The notes under the pieces were generated by a model. The model saw only the letters and a program-made list of their open reading frames with translations. It ran no database searches and was not told the DNA's origin. A stretch of 39,213 nt of DNA from an uncultured Polaribacter sp. GTDB lineage: Bacteria; Bacteroidota; Bacteroidia; Flavobacteriales; Flavobacteriaceae. The translations under genes were made by a program, and so were the position numbers. The stretch spans positions 1-39,213 of the forward strand of contig CAJWAC010000016.1 of assembly GCA_913020555.1 (NCBI GenBank). Reading direction: 5' to 3'. Shown one piece after another: positions 1 to 8,279 of this stretch; the first letter of the stretch is position 1, and each line of letters begins with the position of its first letter.

Positions 1-2072
1 TATCTGTAAAATTATTATCCAGTTTACTGGTTAAAGATGGTGTTTTAGCAAATAATATAGATGCAAGAAACTTAATTATTACAGATGAAAACTTTGGAAA
101 TGCGCAACCAATTTCAAATATTTCTAAAGAAAATGTAATATCTCATTTTAAACAAAAAAAGGATTTTTTAAATATTGTTACAGGATTTATTTCTTCTAAT
201 GAAAAAGGGGAAACAACAACTTTAGGTAGAAATGGAAGTAATTTCACCGCAGCTCTTTTAGCCAATTATTTAGATGCAGAAGAGTTGCAGAATTACACGC
301 ATGTAAATGGAATTTTTACTGCAAATCCTGATTTGGTAGTTGATGCAAAAAAAATTGCGCAATTATCTTTTTCTGAGGCAAATGAATTGGCAAACTTTGG
401 TGCAAATATTTTACACGCAAAAACTATAATTCCACTTTTAGAAAAGAATATTAACCTCCGAATTTTAAATACATTTAATAGATCTGATAAAGGAACGTTA
501 ATTACATCAGATTCTTCTGTAAAAGGTATTAAAACCATTTCTACAAAAGATAATGTTTCTTTACTTAATTTTGAAGGAAGAGGTTTACTGGGAAAAGTTG
601 GTGTAGATGCAAGAATTTTTAAAGCCTTGGGTGATAAAAATGTCAATGTAAGCATTATATCTCAAGGTTCCTCTGAAAGAGGAATTGGGTTAATTATTGA
701 TTCAAATGATACTGAACAAGCCATTAAATCCTTAAAAAAAGAGTTTGAAAATGATTTTTATTCACAAGATGTAAATCGTATTTCTGCTGTTGATAATGTA
801 TCAGTAATTTCTATCATTGGTCAAGATTTGAGTGAGTTTCATCATCCATATAATGCATTAATAAAAAACCAAATTGTACCTATCTTATTCAACAATACTA
901 TTACAGGCAAAAATGTGAGTTTGGTGGTTAAAAAAGAGGAATTGCATAAAGCTGTGAATGTGATTCACGGACAAGTTTTTGGGGTTACCAAAAAAATAAA
1001 TATTGCCGTTTTTGGGAAAGGTTTGGTAGGCGGTACTTTAATAAATCAAATTATAACAAATACACAATCTGTTTTAGAACGAAGAAAATTACAATTGAAT
1101 GTTTTTGCGGTAGCAAACTCTAAAAAAGTTTTATTAAGTAAAAGCGGAGTTTCAAATACGTGGGAACAAGATTTATATGAAAAAGGAATTGATAATTTCT
1201 CAATTACAGATATTATTGATTTTGCAAAAGAAAATCATTTTGAAAATTTAATTGCTGTAGATAATACTGCAAGTAAAAGTTTTATAAATAATTATATTCC
1301 TTTAATAGAATCTGGATTTGATTTGGTTTCTTGCAACAAGATAGCAAATACATTGTCTTTTGATTTTTACAAGGAAGTTAGAGTAAAGTTAAAAGAACAT
1401 AAAAAACAGTATTTGTACGAAACTAATGTTGGTGCAGGATTACCTTTAATTGATACTATTCGTTTGTTGCATGAATCTGGAGAAAATATCACTAAAATAA
1501 AAGGAGTTTTTTCTGGTAGTTTAAGTTACTTGTTCAACACTTTTTCAGATCGGAATAGTACATTTTCTTCAGTATTAAAGAAGGCTATTGATAAAGGCTT
1601 TACAGAACCAGACCCAAGAGAAGATTTAGGAGGTAATGATGTAGCAAGAAAATTGTTGATTTTAGCAAGAGAGTTAGATCTAGAAAATGAATTGGATGAG
1701 GTGAATATTAAAAATCTAATTCCGGAAGATTTAAGATTAGGTTCTGCCAAAGATTTTATCAATAATTTAGAAGTATTAAATGAAGAATATCAAACTTTAA
1801 AGGAAAACCAAAAGCCAAATCATGTATTAAGATATATAGGAGAATTAAGTGGTGATTTATCAAAAGAAAAAGGAAATTTAGAAGTAAAATTGGTGTCAAT
1901 ACCCAAAGAAACTCCTTTAGGATCTCTGCAAGGTTCTGATGTTATTTTTGAGATTTATACACAATCTTATGGAGCACAACCTATTGTAATTCAAGGAGCA
2001 GGAGCTGGAGCGAGTGTGACTGCAAGAGGTGTTTTTGGAGATATTTTAAGATTAGCAAAACACAACAATTAA
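1..2072 (+). CDS. thrA: Bifunctional aspartokinase / homoserine dehydrogenase, 5'-truncated by the window
   Basis: The open frame runs from the window edge (first full codon at base 3), so about 690 residues are visible. Full-length fused enzymes are about 810-820, so roughly the first 120-130 residues are missing. The aspartokinase end shows the TLGRNGSNFTAALLANYL and NGIFTANP segments, followed by two ACT-like regulatory stretches. The homoserine dehydrogenase half starts with the nucleotide-binding run AVFGKGLVGG and ends with the QGAGAGASVTARGVFGDIL signature. The protein phosphorylates aspartate and later reduces aspartate semialdehyde to homoserine, feeding threonine and methionine. A homoserine sulfhydrylase follows 67 bases downstream, which points to a methionine role here. 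The ACT region suggests feedback control by an end product; which one cannot be read from sequence. Confidence 0.95.
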   Translation, partial: SVKLLSSLLVKDGVLANNIDARNLIITDENFGNAQPISNISKENVISHFKQKKDFLNIVTGFISSNEKGETTTLGRNGSNFTAALLANYLDAEELQNYTHVNGIFTANPDLVVDAKKIAQLSFSEANELANFGANILHAKTIIPLLEKNINLRILNTFNRSDKGTLITSDSSVKGIKTISTKDNVSLLNFEGRGLLGKVGVDARIFKALGDKNVNVSIISQGSSERGIGLIIDSNDTEQAIKSLKKEFENDFYSQDVNRISAVDNVSVISIIGQDLSEFHHPYNALIKNQIVPILFNNTITGKNVSLVVKKEELHKAVNVIHGQVFGVTKKINIAVFGKGLVGGTLINQIITNTQSVLERRKLQLNVFAVANSKKVLLSKSGVSNTWEQDLYEKGIDNFSITDIIDFAKENHFENLIAVDNTASKSFINNYIPLIESGFDLVSCNKIANTLSFDFYKEVRVKLKEHKKQYLYETNVGAGLPLIDTIRLLHESGENITKIKGVFSGSLSYLFNTFSDRNSTFSSVLKKAIDKGFTEPDPREDLGGNDVARKLLILARELDLENELDEVNIKNLIPEDLRLGSAKDFINNLEVLNEEYQTLKENQKPNHVLRYIGELSGDLSKEKGNLEVKLVSIPKETPLGSLQGSDVIFEIYTQSYGAQPIVIQGAGAGASVTARGVFGDILRLAKHNN

Positions 2073-2139
2073 AAGAATTTTAGTTGAAACCAAATTCGAG
2101 TTATTCTAAACTAATTTAAAGTAATAAACCTTAACCATA

Positions 2140-3309
2140 ATGAGTAAGTATTTTGAAACTCAGGCTATAAGAAATCAAACTGAAAGAACTCAGTTTTTAG
2201 AGCACTCCACTCCTTTGTATTTAACCTCAAGTTTTGTGTTTGAGAATGCTGAGGAAATGCGTTCCTCTTTTGCTGAAGAAAAACAACGTAATTTATATAG
2301 TAGATTTACAAATCCTAATACAACAGAATTTGTAGATAAAATTGTACAGATGGAAGGTGCTGAAGCTGGTTATGCATTTGCTACAGGAATGTCAGCAATT
2401 TTTTCATCATTTGCGGCTTTATTAAATGCTGGTGATCACGTAGTTTCTTGTAGATCTGTTTTTGGTTCTACACATTCTATGTTTACCAAGTTTTTACCAA
2501 AATGGAATATAGAAACTTCTTATTTTAAAGTTGATGAGGTTGATTTATTAGAAAGTTTGATTCAAAAAAACACAAAAATTTTATACATAGAAACTCCAAC
2601 AAATCCTGCTGTAGATATTCTAGATCTAGATTTAATTGGCAGAATTGCCAAGAAATATAATCTTATTTTTATTGTTGATAATTGTTTTGCGACACCTTAC
2701 ATTCAACAACCAATAAAATTTGGAGCAGATTTGGTAATTCATTCAGCAACTAAATTGATTGATGGTCAAGGACGTGTTTTAGGAGGTGTTACAGTTGGCT
2801 CAAAAGATTTAATTAGAGAAATTTATTTATTTGCCAGAAATACTGGTCCAGCAATGTCACCATTTAATGCTTGGGTGTTGTCTAAAAGTTTAGAAACGTT
2901 AGCAATTAGAGTTGAAAAGCATTGTGAAAATGCACTAAAAGTTGCTCAATTTTTAGAAGAAAATAATAAGGTAACATTGGTTAAATATCCATTTTTAAAA
3001 TCTCATCCTCAATATAAAGTTGCTCGAAAACAAATGAAATTAGGTGGAAATATTGTAGCTTTTGAAATTAGGGGAGGTATAGAAGCTGGAAGAAATTTTT
3101 TAAATAATATCAAAATGTGTACATTATCAGCCAATCTAGGGGATACAAGAACTATAGTAACGCATCCTTCCTCTACAACTCATGGCCGTTTATCAGAAGA
3201 AGACCGTTTAGAAGTTGGTATTACAAATGGTTTGGTTCGAATTTCTGTTGGTTTAGAGAATGTAAATGATATTATTGAAGATATTGAGCAAGCATTGAAT
3301 AGGATTTAA
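2140..3309 (+). CDS. metZ: PLP-dependent O-acetyl/O-succinylhomoserine sulfhydrylase
   Basis: This 389-residue Cys/Met-metabolism PLP enzyme carries the cofactor lysine in the SATK motif (K205, IHSATKLIDGQGRVLGG). YSRFTNPNT and ETPTNPAVD are also family signatures. It should make homocysteine directly from an activated homoserine and sulfide. The SATKLIDGQGR context and the length resemble MetZ (O-succinylhomoserine sulfhydrylase) more than the longer MetY enzymes, but acyl-donor preference cannot be decided from sequence, and cystathionine gamma-synthase or lyase activity is not excluded. The gene lies directly after thrA and before the sulfate-assimilation genes, so it joins the carbon and sulfur branches. 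Confidence 0.85.
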   Translation: MSKYFETQAIRNQTERTQFLEHSTPLYLTSSFVFENAEEMRSSFAEEKQRNLYSRFTNPNTTEFVDKIVQMEGAEAGYAFATGMSAIFSSFAALLNAGDHVVSCRSVFGSTHSMFTKFLPKWNIETSYFKVDEVDLLESLIQKNTKILYIETPTNPAVDILDLDLIGRIAKKYNLIFIVDNCFATPYIQQPIKFGADLVIHSATKLIDGQGRVLGGVTVGSKDLIREIYLFARNTGPAMSPFNAWVLSKSLETLAIRVEKHCENALKVAQFLEENNKVTLVKYPFLKSHPQYKVARKQMKLGGNIVAFEIRGGIEAGRNFLNNIKMCTLSANLGDTRTIVTHPSSTTHGRLSEEDRLEVGITNGLVRISVGLENVNDIIEDIEQALNRI

Positions 3310-3324
3310 TTATATTTATTTGTG

Positions 3325-3332
3325 TAGTTTTG
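3325..3332 (+). promoter_or_regulatory. Possible Bacteroidetes -7 element before the Rrf2 gene
   Basis: TAGTTTTG fits the TAnnTTTG consensus and ends only 4 bases before the chosen ATG at 3337, so a transcript from here would be almost leaderless. No TTTG lies at the expected -33 distance, so this is weak. Confidence 0.3.
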
Positions 3333-3336
3333 TTTG

Positions 3337-3759
3337 ATGCTATCTAAAAAAACAAAATACGGTATAAAAGCACTTACTTATTTAGCAAAGCAAGAATCTA
3401 AAATTCCTGTTCCCATTGCTGTTATAGCTAAAAATAAAAACATATCATTAAAATTCTTAGAAAGCATCTTATTAACGCTTCGTAAAAACGGATTATTAGC
3501 ATCTAAAAAAGGAAAAGGTGGAGGTTACTATCTCTTAAAAGAACCAGAAGAAATTTTAATGACCACAATTTATAGAATTTTGGAAGGTCCTATCTCTATG
3601 GTATCTTGCGTTAGTTTAAATTTTTATGAAAAGTGTGATGATTGTCCAGACGAAGATACATGTTCAGTTCATAGATTGATGATTCAAGTTAGAGACAATA
3701 CTTTACAAATTTTCAGAAATACAACTTTGGCAGATTTAATTGTAACAAAGAAAGAATAA
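3337..3759 (+). CDS. Rrf2-family transcriptional regulator with cysteine cluster
   Basis: This is a 140-residue Rrf2 winged-helix protein. MLSKKTKYGIKALTYLA opens the DNA-binding domain, and the KGKGGGYYL wing turn is at about residues 58-66. The C-terminal half holds four cysteines (C91, C100, C103, C109) in the region where IscR and NsrR bind an iron-sulfur cluster, so cluster or thiol sensing is plausible. ATG 3337 is preferred over the TTG just before it, because Rrf2 proteins usually start ML-S/T-K-K-x-x-Y. It sits upstream of the sulfate-assimilation genes and, by analogy with the Rrf2 cysteine repressor CymR of Firmicutes, is the leading candidate to bind the two dyads at 5083-5109 and 5163-5189. 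That assignment is inference. Confidence 0.9.
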   Translation: MLSKKTKYGIKALTYLAKQESKIPVPIAVIAKNKNISLKFLESILLTLRKNGLLASKKGKGGGYYLLKEPEEILMTTIYRILEGPISMVSCVSLNFYEKCDDCPDEDTCSVHRLMIQVRDNTLQIFRNTTLADLIVTKKE

Positions 3760-3789
3760 AGCGAGATGTTCTAAAATCAAAACTTCCAC

Positions 3790-5007
3790 ATGAAAAATAA
3801 GTTCGTTTTAATTCTGCTAGTTCTAATTTCTTTAAACTTTTTTAGTCAAGAGAAAGAAAAACAGAAAACAAAATTCACTAAATTTTTATCGAAGTCTTAT
3901 TACAGCTTAAATTTTGGTGGAATTTTTTATCCTTTTTCAAATGATAATTTAACTGATGGTTATGCCACAGAATCTTTTAGTAGAAATTGGTTTTCAGGAA
4001 GATTATTGTTGGGTCATAAATTGAATGATAATTTTTCCATACAATTTGGTACTATGAGGCCTGCTTCTTGGTTCAAATACGATAATGTAAATAATATTGG
4101 ATATGAAACAAGCGTATGGATAAATGCTTGGTCACTTTCACTTAAAAAGGATTTTAATATTAATAAAAAGACTTCTTTTTATGCAGAAGCTGGAGTAGCT
4201 AATTTAACTAGATTTGGTTTTTCTATATACAATAAAGCAATTTATGATGATGCACATTATGCGAGTTTAATTTACGGTTTAGGTTTGCAATATTGGTTGA
4301 GTGATAAATGGAGATTATCAGCAAACGGAACTTTTTTACCTAGTTCTGCAAAGCACAATCAACCTTCAATTTCTCAAGTATCTGCAGGTTTTGAATATCA
4401 TTTACAACAAGTTGATGATAAAATAGCTAAAGAATATGCCGAGAACGAATATTTTTTTCCTAATAATATTTTTCAAATTAGTTATGGTACAGGAGAAATA
4501 GGTTTTGGCTTTAATCAGTTTTTTGGTATGAGTTTGCCTGTAGGGAATTTTGAAAGTTTCGGAATTCCTGTTTTTTGGGTAGGAGAGGTAAAAGCACAGC
4601 ATGCAGTTTCTGTAACTTATCAAAGGCTCATATATAGGTCAGAAAAAATTTTCTCTTTAGATTGGGGCCTAAGTGCAACCTATTTTCAGTCTAGAGGTAA
4701 AACAGATGTTTTTGCATTTTCGATATTTCCCGTTTTACGATTCTATTTATTAAGAAATAAGAGTTTCGATTTATATTCAAATTACTCGATCATTGGCCCA
4801 GCTTATATTTCAAAAGCAGATATAGATGGTATTAAAAGTGGACCAAATACTACATTCCAGGATACAATGGGTTTTGGACTTTTCTTTGGTAAAGAAAGAA
4901 AATATAATTTCGAGTTACGCATCATGCATTATTCTAATGGAAATATTTTTACTAGAAACTCAGGCGTAGCTATTCCTATTCAATTTACTTTTGGTAAAAC
5001 ATTTTAG
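3790..5007 (+). CDS. Outer-membrane beta-barrel protein with PagL-like (acyloxyacyl hydrolase) C-terminal domain
   Basis: This 405-residue protein has a signal peptide (MKNKFVLILLVLISLNFFSQ). The rest alternates aromatic and polar residues as in outer-membrane strands. It looks like two barrels in tandem. Residues about 30-205 form a first barrel ending in SAGFEYHL, and residues about 225-405 form a second ending in IPIQFTFGKTF with a terminal Phe. The second contains HYSNGN (H380, S382), the His-x-Ser motif of PagL lipid A 3-O-deacylases. By ungapped counting, the position of the PagL catalytic Glu is alanine (A394), so activity is uncertain. It lies between the Rrf2 gene and the sulfate operon with no obvious metabolic link. 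No substrate is assigned. Confidence 0.7.
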   Translation: MKNKFVLILLVLISLNFFSQEKEKQKTKFTKFLSKSYYSLNFGGIFYPFSNDNLTDGYATESFSRNWFSGRLLLGHKLNDNFSIQFGTMRPASWFKYDNVNNIGYETSVWINAWSLSLKKDFNINKKTSFYAEAGVANLTRFGFSIYNKAIYDDAHYASLIYGLGLQYWLSDKWRLSANGTFLPSSAKHNQPSISQVSAGFEYHLQQVDDKIAKEYAENEYFFPNNIFQISYGTGEIGFGFNQFFGMSLPVGNFESFGIPVFWVGEVKAQHAVSVTYQRLIYRSEKIFSLDWGLSATYFQSRGKTDVFAFSIFPVLRFYLLRNKSFDLYSNYSIIGPAYISKADIDGIKSGPNTTFQDTMGFGLFFGKERKYNFELRIMHYSNGNIFTRNSGVAIPIQFTFGKTF

Positions 5008-5082
5008 ACTTTTTCCTTTAAAAAATCATTAGAATTATTGCATCTAGTGATAACATATTCATAATATAAAGCACTAAATTTT

Positions 5083-5109
5083 ATTAATCTATTAATTCGA
5101 TAGGGTAAT
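5083..5109 (+). promoter_or_regulatory. Candidate operator dyad, copy A
   Basis: Ten-base arms ATTAATCTAT and ATAGGGTAAT flank a 7-base centre (5093-5099). Eight of ten arm positions are complementary. A second copy with the same design lies 80 bases downstream. The size suits a dimeric Rrf2-type regulator. Confidence 0.55.
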
Positions 5110-5158
5110 AATGATTTAGTTAAGTGTTTATCGCTTTTAAATAGAATTATGACGTATG

Positions 5159-5189
5159 TTTGTTTACTCTACTAATAAAGTAGGGTAAT
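5159..5189 (+). promoter_or_regulatory. Candidate operator dyad, copy B, with upstream TTTG of the sulfate operon promoter
   Basis: Arms TTTACTCTAC (5163-5172) and GTAGGGTAAT (5180-5189) flank the centre TAATAAA. A TTTG at 5159-5162 could be the -33 box. At the matching -7 distance stands TAGGGTAA (5181-5188), a poor match to TAnnTTTG that overlaps the right arm. A protein bound here would cover the core promoter. The first gene starts at 5222. Confidence 0.55.
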
Positions 5190-5221
5190 AAAAATACTCA
5201 ATTATTGTGATTTTAAATGAA

Positions 5222-5470
5222 ATGATTTTTAGTAAAAAATCTGTAAGTCAAAGTTTTAATCAAAACATTACTTCCGAAAAACCTATAAGAAGTGTCATAA
5301 AGGCACTGAGCTGGAGGTTTATTGGTACTATAGATACTTTAATAGTTTCTTATTTAATTACAGGTAAAGTTTCATTAGCAGCATCAATAGCATCAATAGA
5401 TTTTGTATCAAAGCTAATTTTATATTTTTTTCATGAAAGAATTTGGAATCAAGTAAAATGGGGTAAATAA
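5222..5470 (+). CDS. DUF2061 small membrane protein
   Basis: This 82-residue protein has the DUF2061 pattern: RSVIKALSWRFIGTIDT, then a tG-containing hydrophobic segment, then FVSKLILYFFHERIWNQVKWG. It has two short membrane-spanning stretches (about residues 33-50 and 53-70). ATG 5222 is preferred; a GTG at 5207 in frame would add five residues without family support. It is the first gene of the sulfate cluster, five bases before cysH. DUF2061 proteins have no established function. Position suggests a membrane-linked role in sulfate or sulfite handling, which is inference. Confidence 0.85.
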   Translation: MIFSKKSVSQSFNQNITSEKPIRSVIKALSWRFIGTIDTLIVSYLITGKVSLAASIASIDFVSKLILYFFHERIWNQVKWGK

Positions 5471-5475
5471 AGATT

Positions 5476-6084
5476 ATGAATTTAGAAAAAATAAACAAAG
5501 AGTTAGAAAATAAAAGTCCAAGGGAGGTTGTTGATTGGGCAATTTCTTTTGCAAATAAGCCTTTAATTACAACCAATTTCAGGCCTTATGAAGTTGCTAT
5601 TTTAAATGCAGTTACAGAAGTAAAGAAAGATATTAAAGTAATTTGGTGTGATACAGGTTACAATACTTTACAAACTTATAAACATGCTGAAGAAATTATT
5701 AAAAAATTAAGATTAGATATCAACTTGTATACTCCTAAACAAACAGTTGCGCATAGAAACGCTGTATTAGGAGTTCCTACAATTAACAATCCAAAACATA
5801 CGGTTTTTACAGAACAAGTTAAACTAGAACCTTTTGCTAGAGCAATGAAAGAGCATCAACCAGATGTATGGTTTACAAATTTACGCAAAGGACAAACGGT
5901 ATTTAGAAATAGTATAGATATAGTTTCATTAAGCAAAGATGGTATTATAAAAGTAAGTCCATTTTATAATTGGACAGATGAACAATTAGATGCTTATCTA
6001 AAAGAAAAAGGATTGCCAAATGAGTTTATCTATTTTGATCCAACAAAAGTAGAAAGTAATAGAGAATGTGGTTTACATATATAA
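5476..6084 (+). CDS. cysH: Phosphoadenylyl-sulfate (PAPS) reductase family protein
   Basis: This 202-residue PAPS/APS reductase reduces activated sulfate to sulfite with thioredoxin. It ends in RECGLHI, placing the catalytic Cys at C198 in the canonical ECGLH tail. The only other cysteine is C58 (IWCDTGYNT). The paired cysteines that ligate the 4Fe-4S cluster of bacterial APS reductases are absent, which by family rule predicts PAPS as substrate. No APS kinase (cysC) lies in this window and CysN carries no kinase fusion, so either cysC is elsewhere or this enzyme uses APS without a cluster. It is about 40 residues shorter than E. coli CysH. A thioredoxin gene lies downstream at 19934. Confidence 0.93.
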   Translation: MNLEKINKELENKSPREVVDWAISFANKPLITTNFRPYEVAILNAVTEVKKDIKVIWCDTGYNTLQTYKHAEEIIKKLRLDINLYTPKQTVAHRNAVLGVPTINNPKHTVFTEQVKLEPFARAMKEHQPDVWFTNLRKGQTVFRNSIDIVSLSKDGIIKVSPFYNWTDEQLDAYLKEKGLPNEFIYFDPTKVESNRECGLHI

Positions 6085-6095
6085 AAGATATGATA

Positions 6096-7001
6096 ATGAA
6101 TCAAAATACAATACAAGTAAATGCTTTAGAAAGTGAAGCTATTTATATTTTTAGAGAGGTAGTAGCCCAATTTGAAAAGCCAGTATTACTATTTTCTGGC
6201 GGAAAAGATAGCATAACTCTAGTGCGTTTGGCGCAAAAGGCATTTTATCCTGCAAAAATTCCTTTTCCATTATTACATATCGATACAGGACATAATTTTC
6301 CTGAAACCATAGAGTTCAGAGATAATTTAGTGAAAGAATTAAATGTCGAATTAATTGTGAGGAATGTTCAAGATAATATTGATGCTGGAATAGTAAAGGA
6401 AGAAACAGGTAGATATGCAAGCAGAAATATGTTGCAAACAGAAACGTTGCTGGGAGCCATAGAAGAGTTTGGTTTTGATGCTTGTATTGGCGGAGCAAGA
6501 AGAGATGAAGAAAAGGCAAGAGCTAAAGAACGTATTTTTTCTATTAGAGATGATTTTGGACAATGGGATGAAAAAAACCAACGTCCTGAAGTTTTCGACA
6601 TGTTAAATGGTAGGATTGATTTAGGACAAAATGTGCGAGTATTTCCAATTTCTAACTGGACAGAGTTAGATGTTTGGTCGTACATAGAAAAAGAAAATAT
6701 TAAAATTCCATCTATATATTTTGCTCATGTTAGAGCTACTTTTCTTAGAGACGGATTCATATGGTCTGCAGATGATAAGATTGTTTATAGAGATAAAAAT
6801 GAAAAGGTAGATTATCGTTTAGTAAGGTTTAGAACAGTTGGAGATATGAGTTGCACAGCCGCTGTTTTATCAGAAGCCTCAAATATAGCATCTGTTGTTA
6901 AAGAAATTAGAGGTTCATCAATTTCAGAAAGAGGTGCAAGAATAGATGATAAACGTTCCGAATCCGCTATGGAAAAAAGAAAACAGCAAGGATATTTTTA
7001 A
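6096..7001 (+). CDS. cysD: Sulfate adenylyltransferase subunit 2
   Basis: This 301-residue catalytic subunit of ATP sulfurylase forms APS from sulfate and ATP. The PP-loop SGGKDS occurs in the N-terminal region (LLFSGGKDSITLVRLAQKAF). IDTGHNFPETIEFRD, IGGARRDEEKARAKER and the C-terminal RGARIDDK...KRKQQGYF are CysD signatures. ATG 6096 (MNQNTIQVNALESEA) is the best start; ATG 6090 is close. The open frame extends to 6066 over the end of cysH, but that extension has no family support. It works with CysN, whose start lies 25 bases downstream. Confidence 0.96.
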   Translation: MNQNTIQVNALESEAIYIFREVVAQFEKPVLLFSGGKDSITLVRLAQKAFYPAKIPFPLLHIDTGHNFPETIEFRDNLVKELNVELIVRNVQDNIDAGIVKEETGRYASRNMLQTETLLGAIEEFGFDACIGGARRDEEKARAKERIFSIRDDFGQWDEKNQRPEVFDMLNGRIDLGQNVRVFPISNWTELDVWSYIEKENIKIPSIYFAHVRATFLRDGFIWSADDKIVYRDKNEKVDYRLVRFRTVGDMSCTAAVLSEASNIASVVKEIRGSSISERGARIDDKRSESAMEKRKQQGYF

Positions 7002-7026
7002 TCAAACGAGTAAAATAAAGAATAGA

Positions 7027-8274
7027 ATGAAAGTATTAAAAATAGCAACAGCAGGCAGTGTAGATGATGGAAAAAGTACCTTAATTGGTCGTATTTTATA
7101 TGACACCAAATCATTAACTGATGATAAATTAGAAGCAATAAAAGAAAAAAGTATTCAAAGAGGGTTTGATTATTTAGATTTTTCTTTAGCCACAGATGGA
7201 TTGGTTGCAGAAAGAGAACAAGGAATTACAATTGATGTAGCGCATATTTATTTTTCAACACCATCAAAAAGTTACATTATAGCAGATACTCCAGGGCATA
7301 TAGAATATACCAGAAACATGGTTACAGGAGCATCTACGGCGCAAGTATCAATTGTATTAATTGATGCTAGAAATGGAGTTGTAGAGCAAACCTACAGACA
7401 TTTTTTTATCAATAATTTACTGCGAATTAAAAATGTAGTAATCGCAATTAATAAAATGGATTTAGTCGATTTTTCTCAAGAAAAATTCAATGTTATTAAA
7501 GGAGAAATTGAATATTTAGCAAGTAAAAGTGAATACAAAAGGCAAAAATTAACTTTTATCCCAATATCAGCCTTACAAGGAGATAATATTGTAAATAAAT
7601 CAGAAAATACACCTTGGTATTCTGGAAATACTTTAATGAAGCATTTAGAAAATATAGAAGCAAATGATATTAATGATGAATCACAAACACGTTTTCCTGT
7701 ACAAACTGTAATCAGACCGAAAACAAAAAAATATCACGATTACAGAGGTTATGCGGGTAAATTGTATGGAGGCGATTTTGAAATAGGAGATGAGGTTAAA
7801 GTTTTACCATCACAGACAACATCTAAAATTAAGAGTATTAATTTTTTTGATAAAGAGTTTGCAAGAGCTAAAAGAGGTAGTTCAGTTACAATTACTTTAG
7901 AAGATAATGTAAATGTGAGCAGAGGAGATATGTTGGTAAAGGTTAACCAAGAACCTTCAATTACAAAACAAATAAATGCAACTGTTTGTTGGATGGATAA
8001 AGAGCCTTTAAATAGGGCACAAAAATATTACATAAAACATGGTGTAAATGATGCACAAGCAAAAATTACAAATTTATCTAGCATTATAAAAACTGATTTT
8101 TCAGGAATTGAAGAAAATCCATCAAAGCTAGAACTAAATCAAATTGGTAATATCCAATTAAAATTAAGTAAACCTTTATTGGTAGACGCTTATAGTAAAA
8201 ATAAGCAAAATGGATCTTTTATATTAATCAATTCAAGAACAAACAATACAGTTGGTGTTGGATTTATACTATAG
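7027..8274 (+). CDS. cysN: Sulfate adenylyltransferase subunit 1 (GTPase)
   Basis: This 415-residue EF-Tu-like GTPase drives APS synthesis by CysD. Visible GTPase motifs are G1 GSVDDGKST, G3 DTPGHIEYTRNM and G4 NKMD, followed by beta-barrel domains II and III. The protein ends at GVGFIL with no C-terminal APS kinase domain, so it is CysN and not the NodQ-type CysNC fusion. ATG 7027 (MKVLKIATAGSVDDGK) is chosen; an upstream in-frame extension into cysD lacks homology. The next gene starts five bases after its stop, which supports one transcript. Confidence 0.96.
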   Translation: MKVLKIATAGSVDDGKSTLIGRILYDTKSLTDDKLEAIKEKSIQRGFDYLDFSLATDGLVAEREQGITIDVAHIYFSTPSKSYIIADTPGHIEYTRNMVTGASTAQVSIVLIDARNGVVEQTYRHFFINNLLRIKNVVIAINKMDLVDFSQEKFNVIKGEIEYLASKSEYKRQKLTFIPISALQGDNIVNKSENTPWYSGNTLMKHLENIEANDINDESQTRFPVQTVIRPKTKKYHDYRGYAGKLYGGDFEIGDEVKVLPSQTTSKIKSINFFDKEFARAKRGSSVTITLEDNVNVSRGDMLVKVNQEPSITKQINATVCWMDKEPLNRAQKYYIKHGVNDAQAKITNLSSIIKTDFSGIEENPSKLELNQIGNIQLKLSKPLLVDAYSKNKQNGSFILINSRTNNTVGVGFIL

Positions 8275-8279
8275 AAAAA

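Noticed and set aside
2114-2131. Possible third copy of the sulfate-operon dyad before metZ (ACTAATTTAAAGTAATAA)
   Set aside because: Resembles the right half only, lacks the CTAy/rTAG arms and the GGG; too weak in AT-rich DNA.
6066-6095. Upstream start for cysD overlapping cysH
   Set aside because: The extra residues read through the cysH tail and have no match to the CysD N-terminus; ATG 6096 fits.
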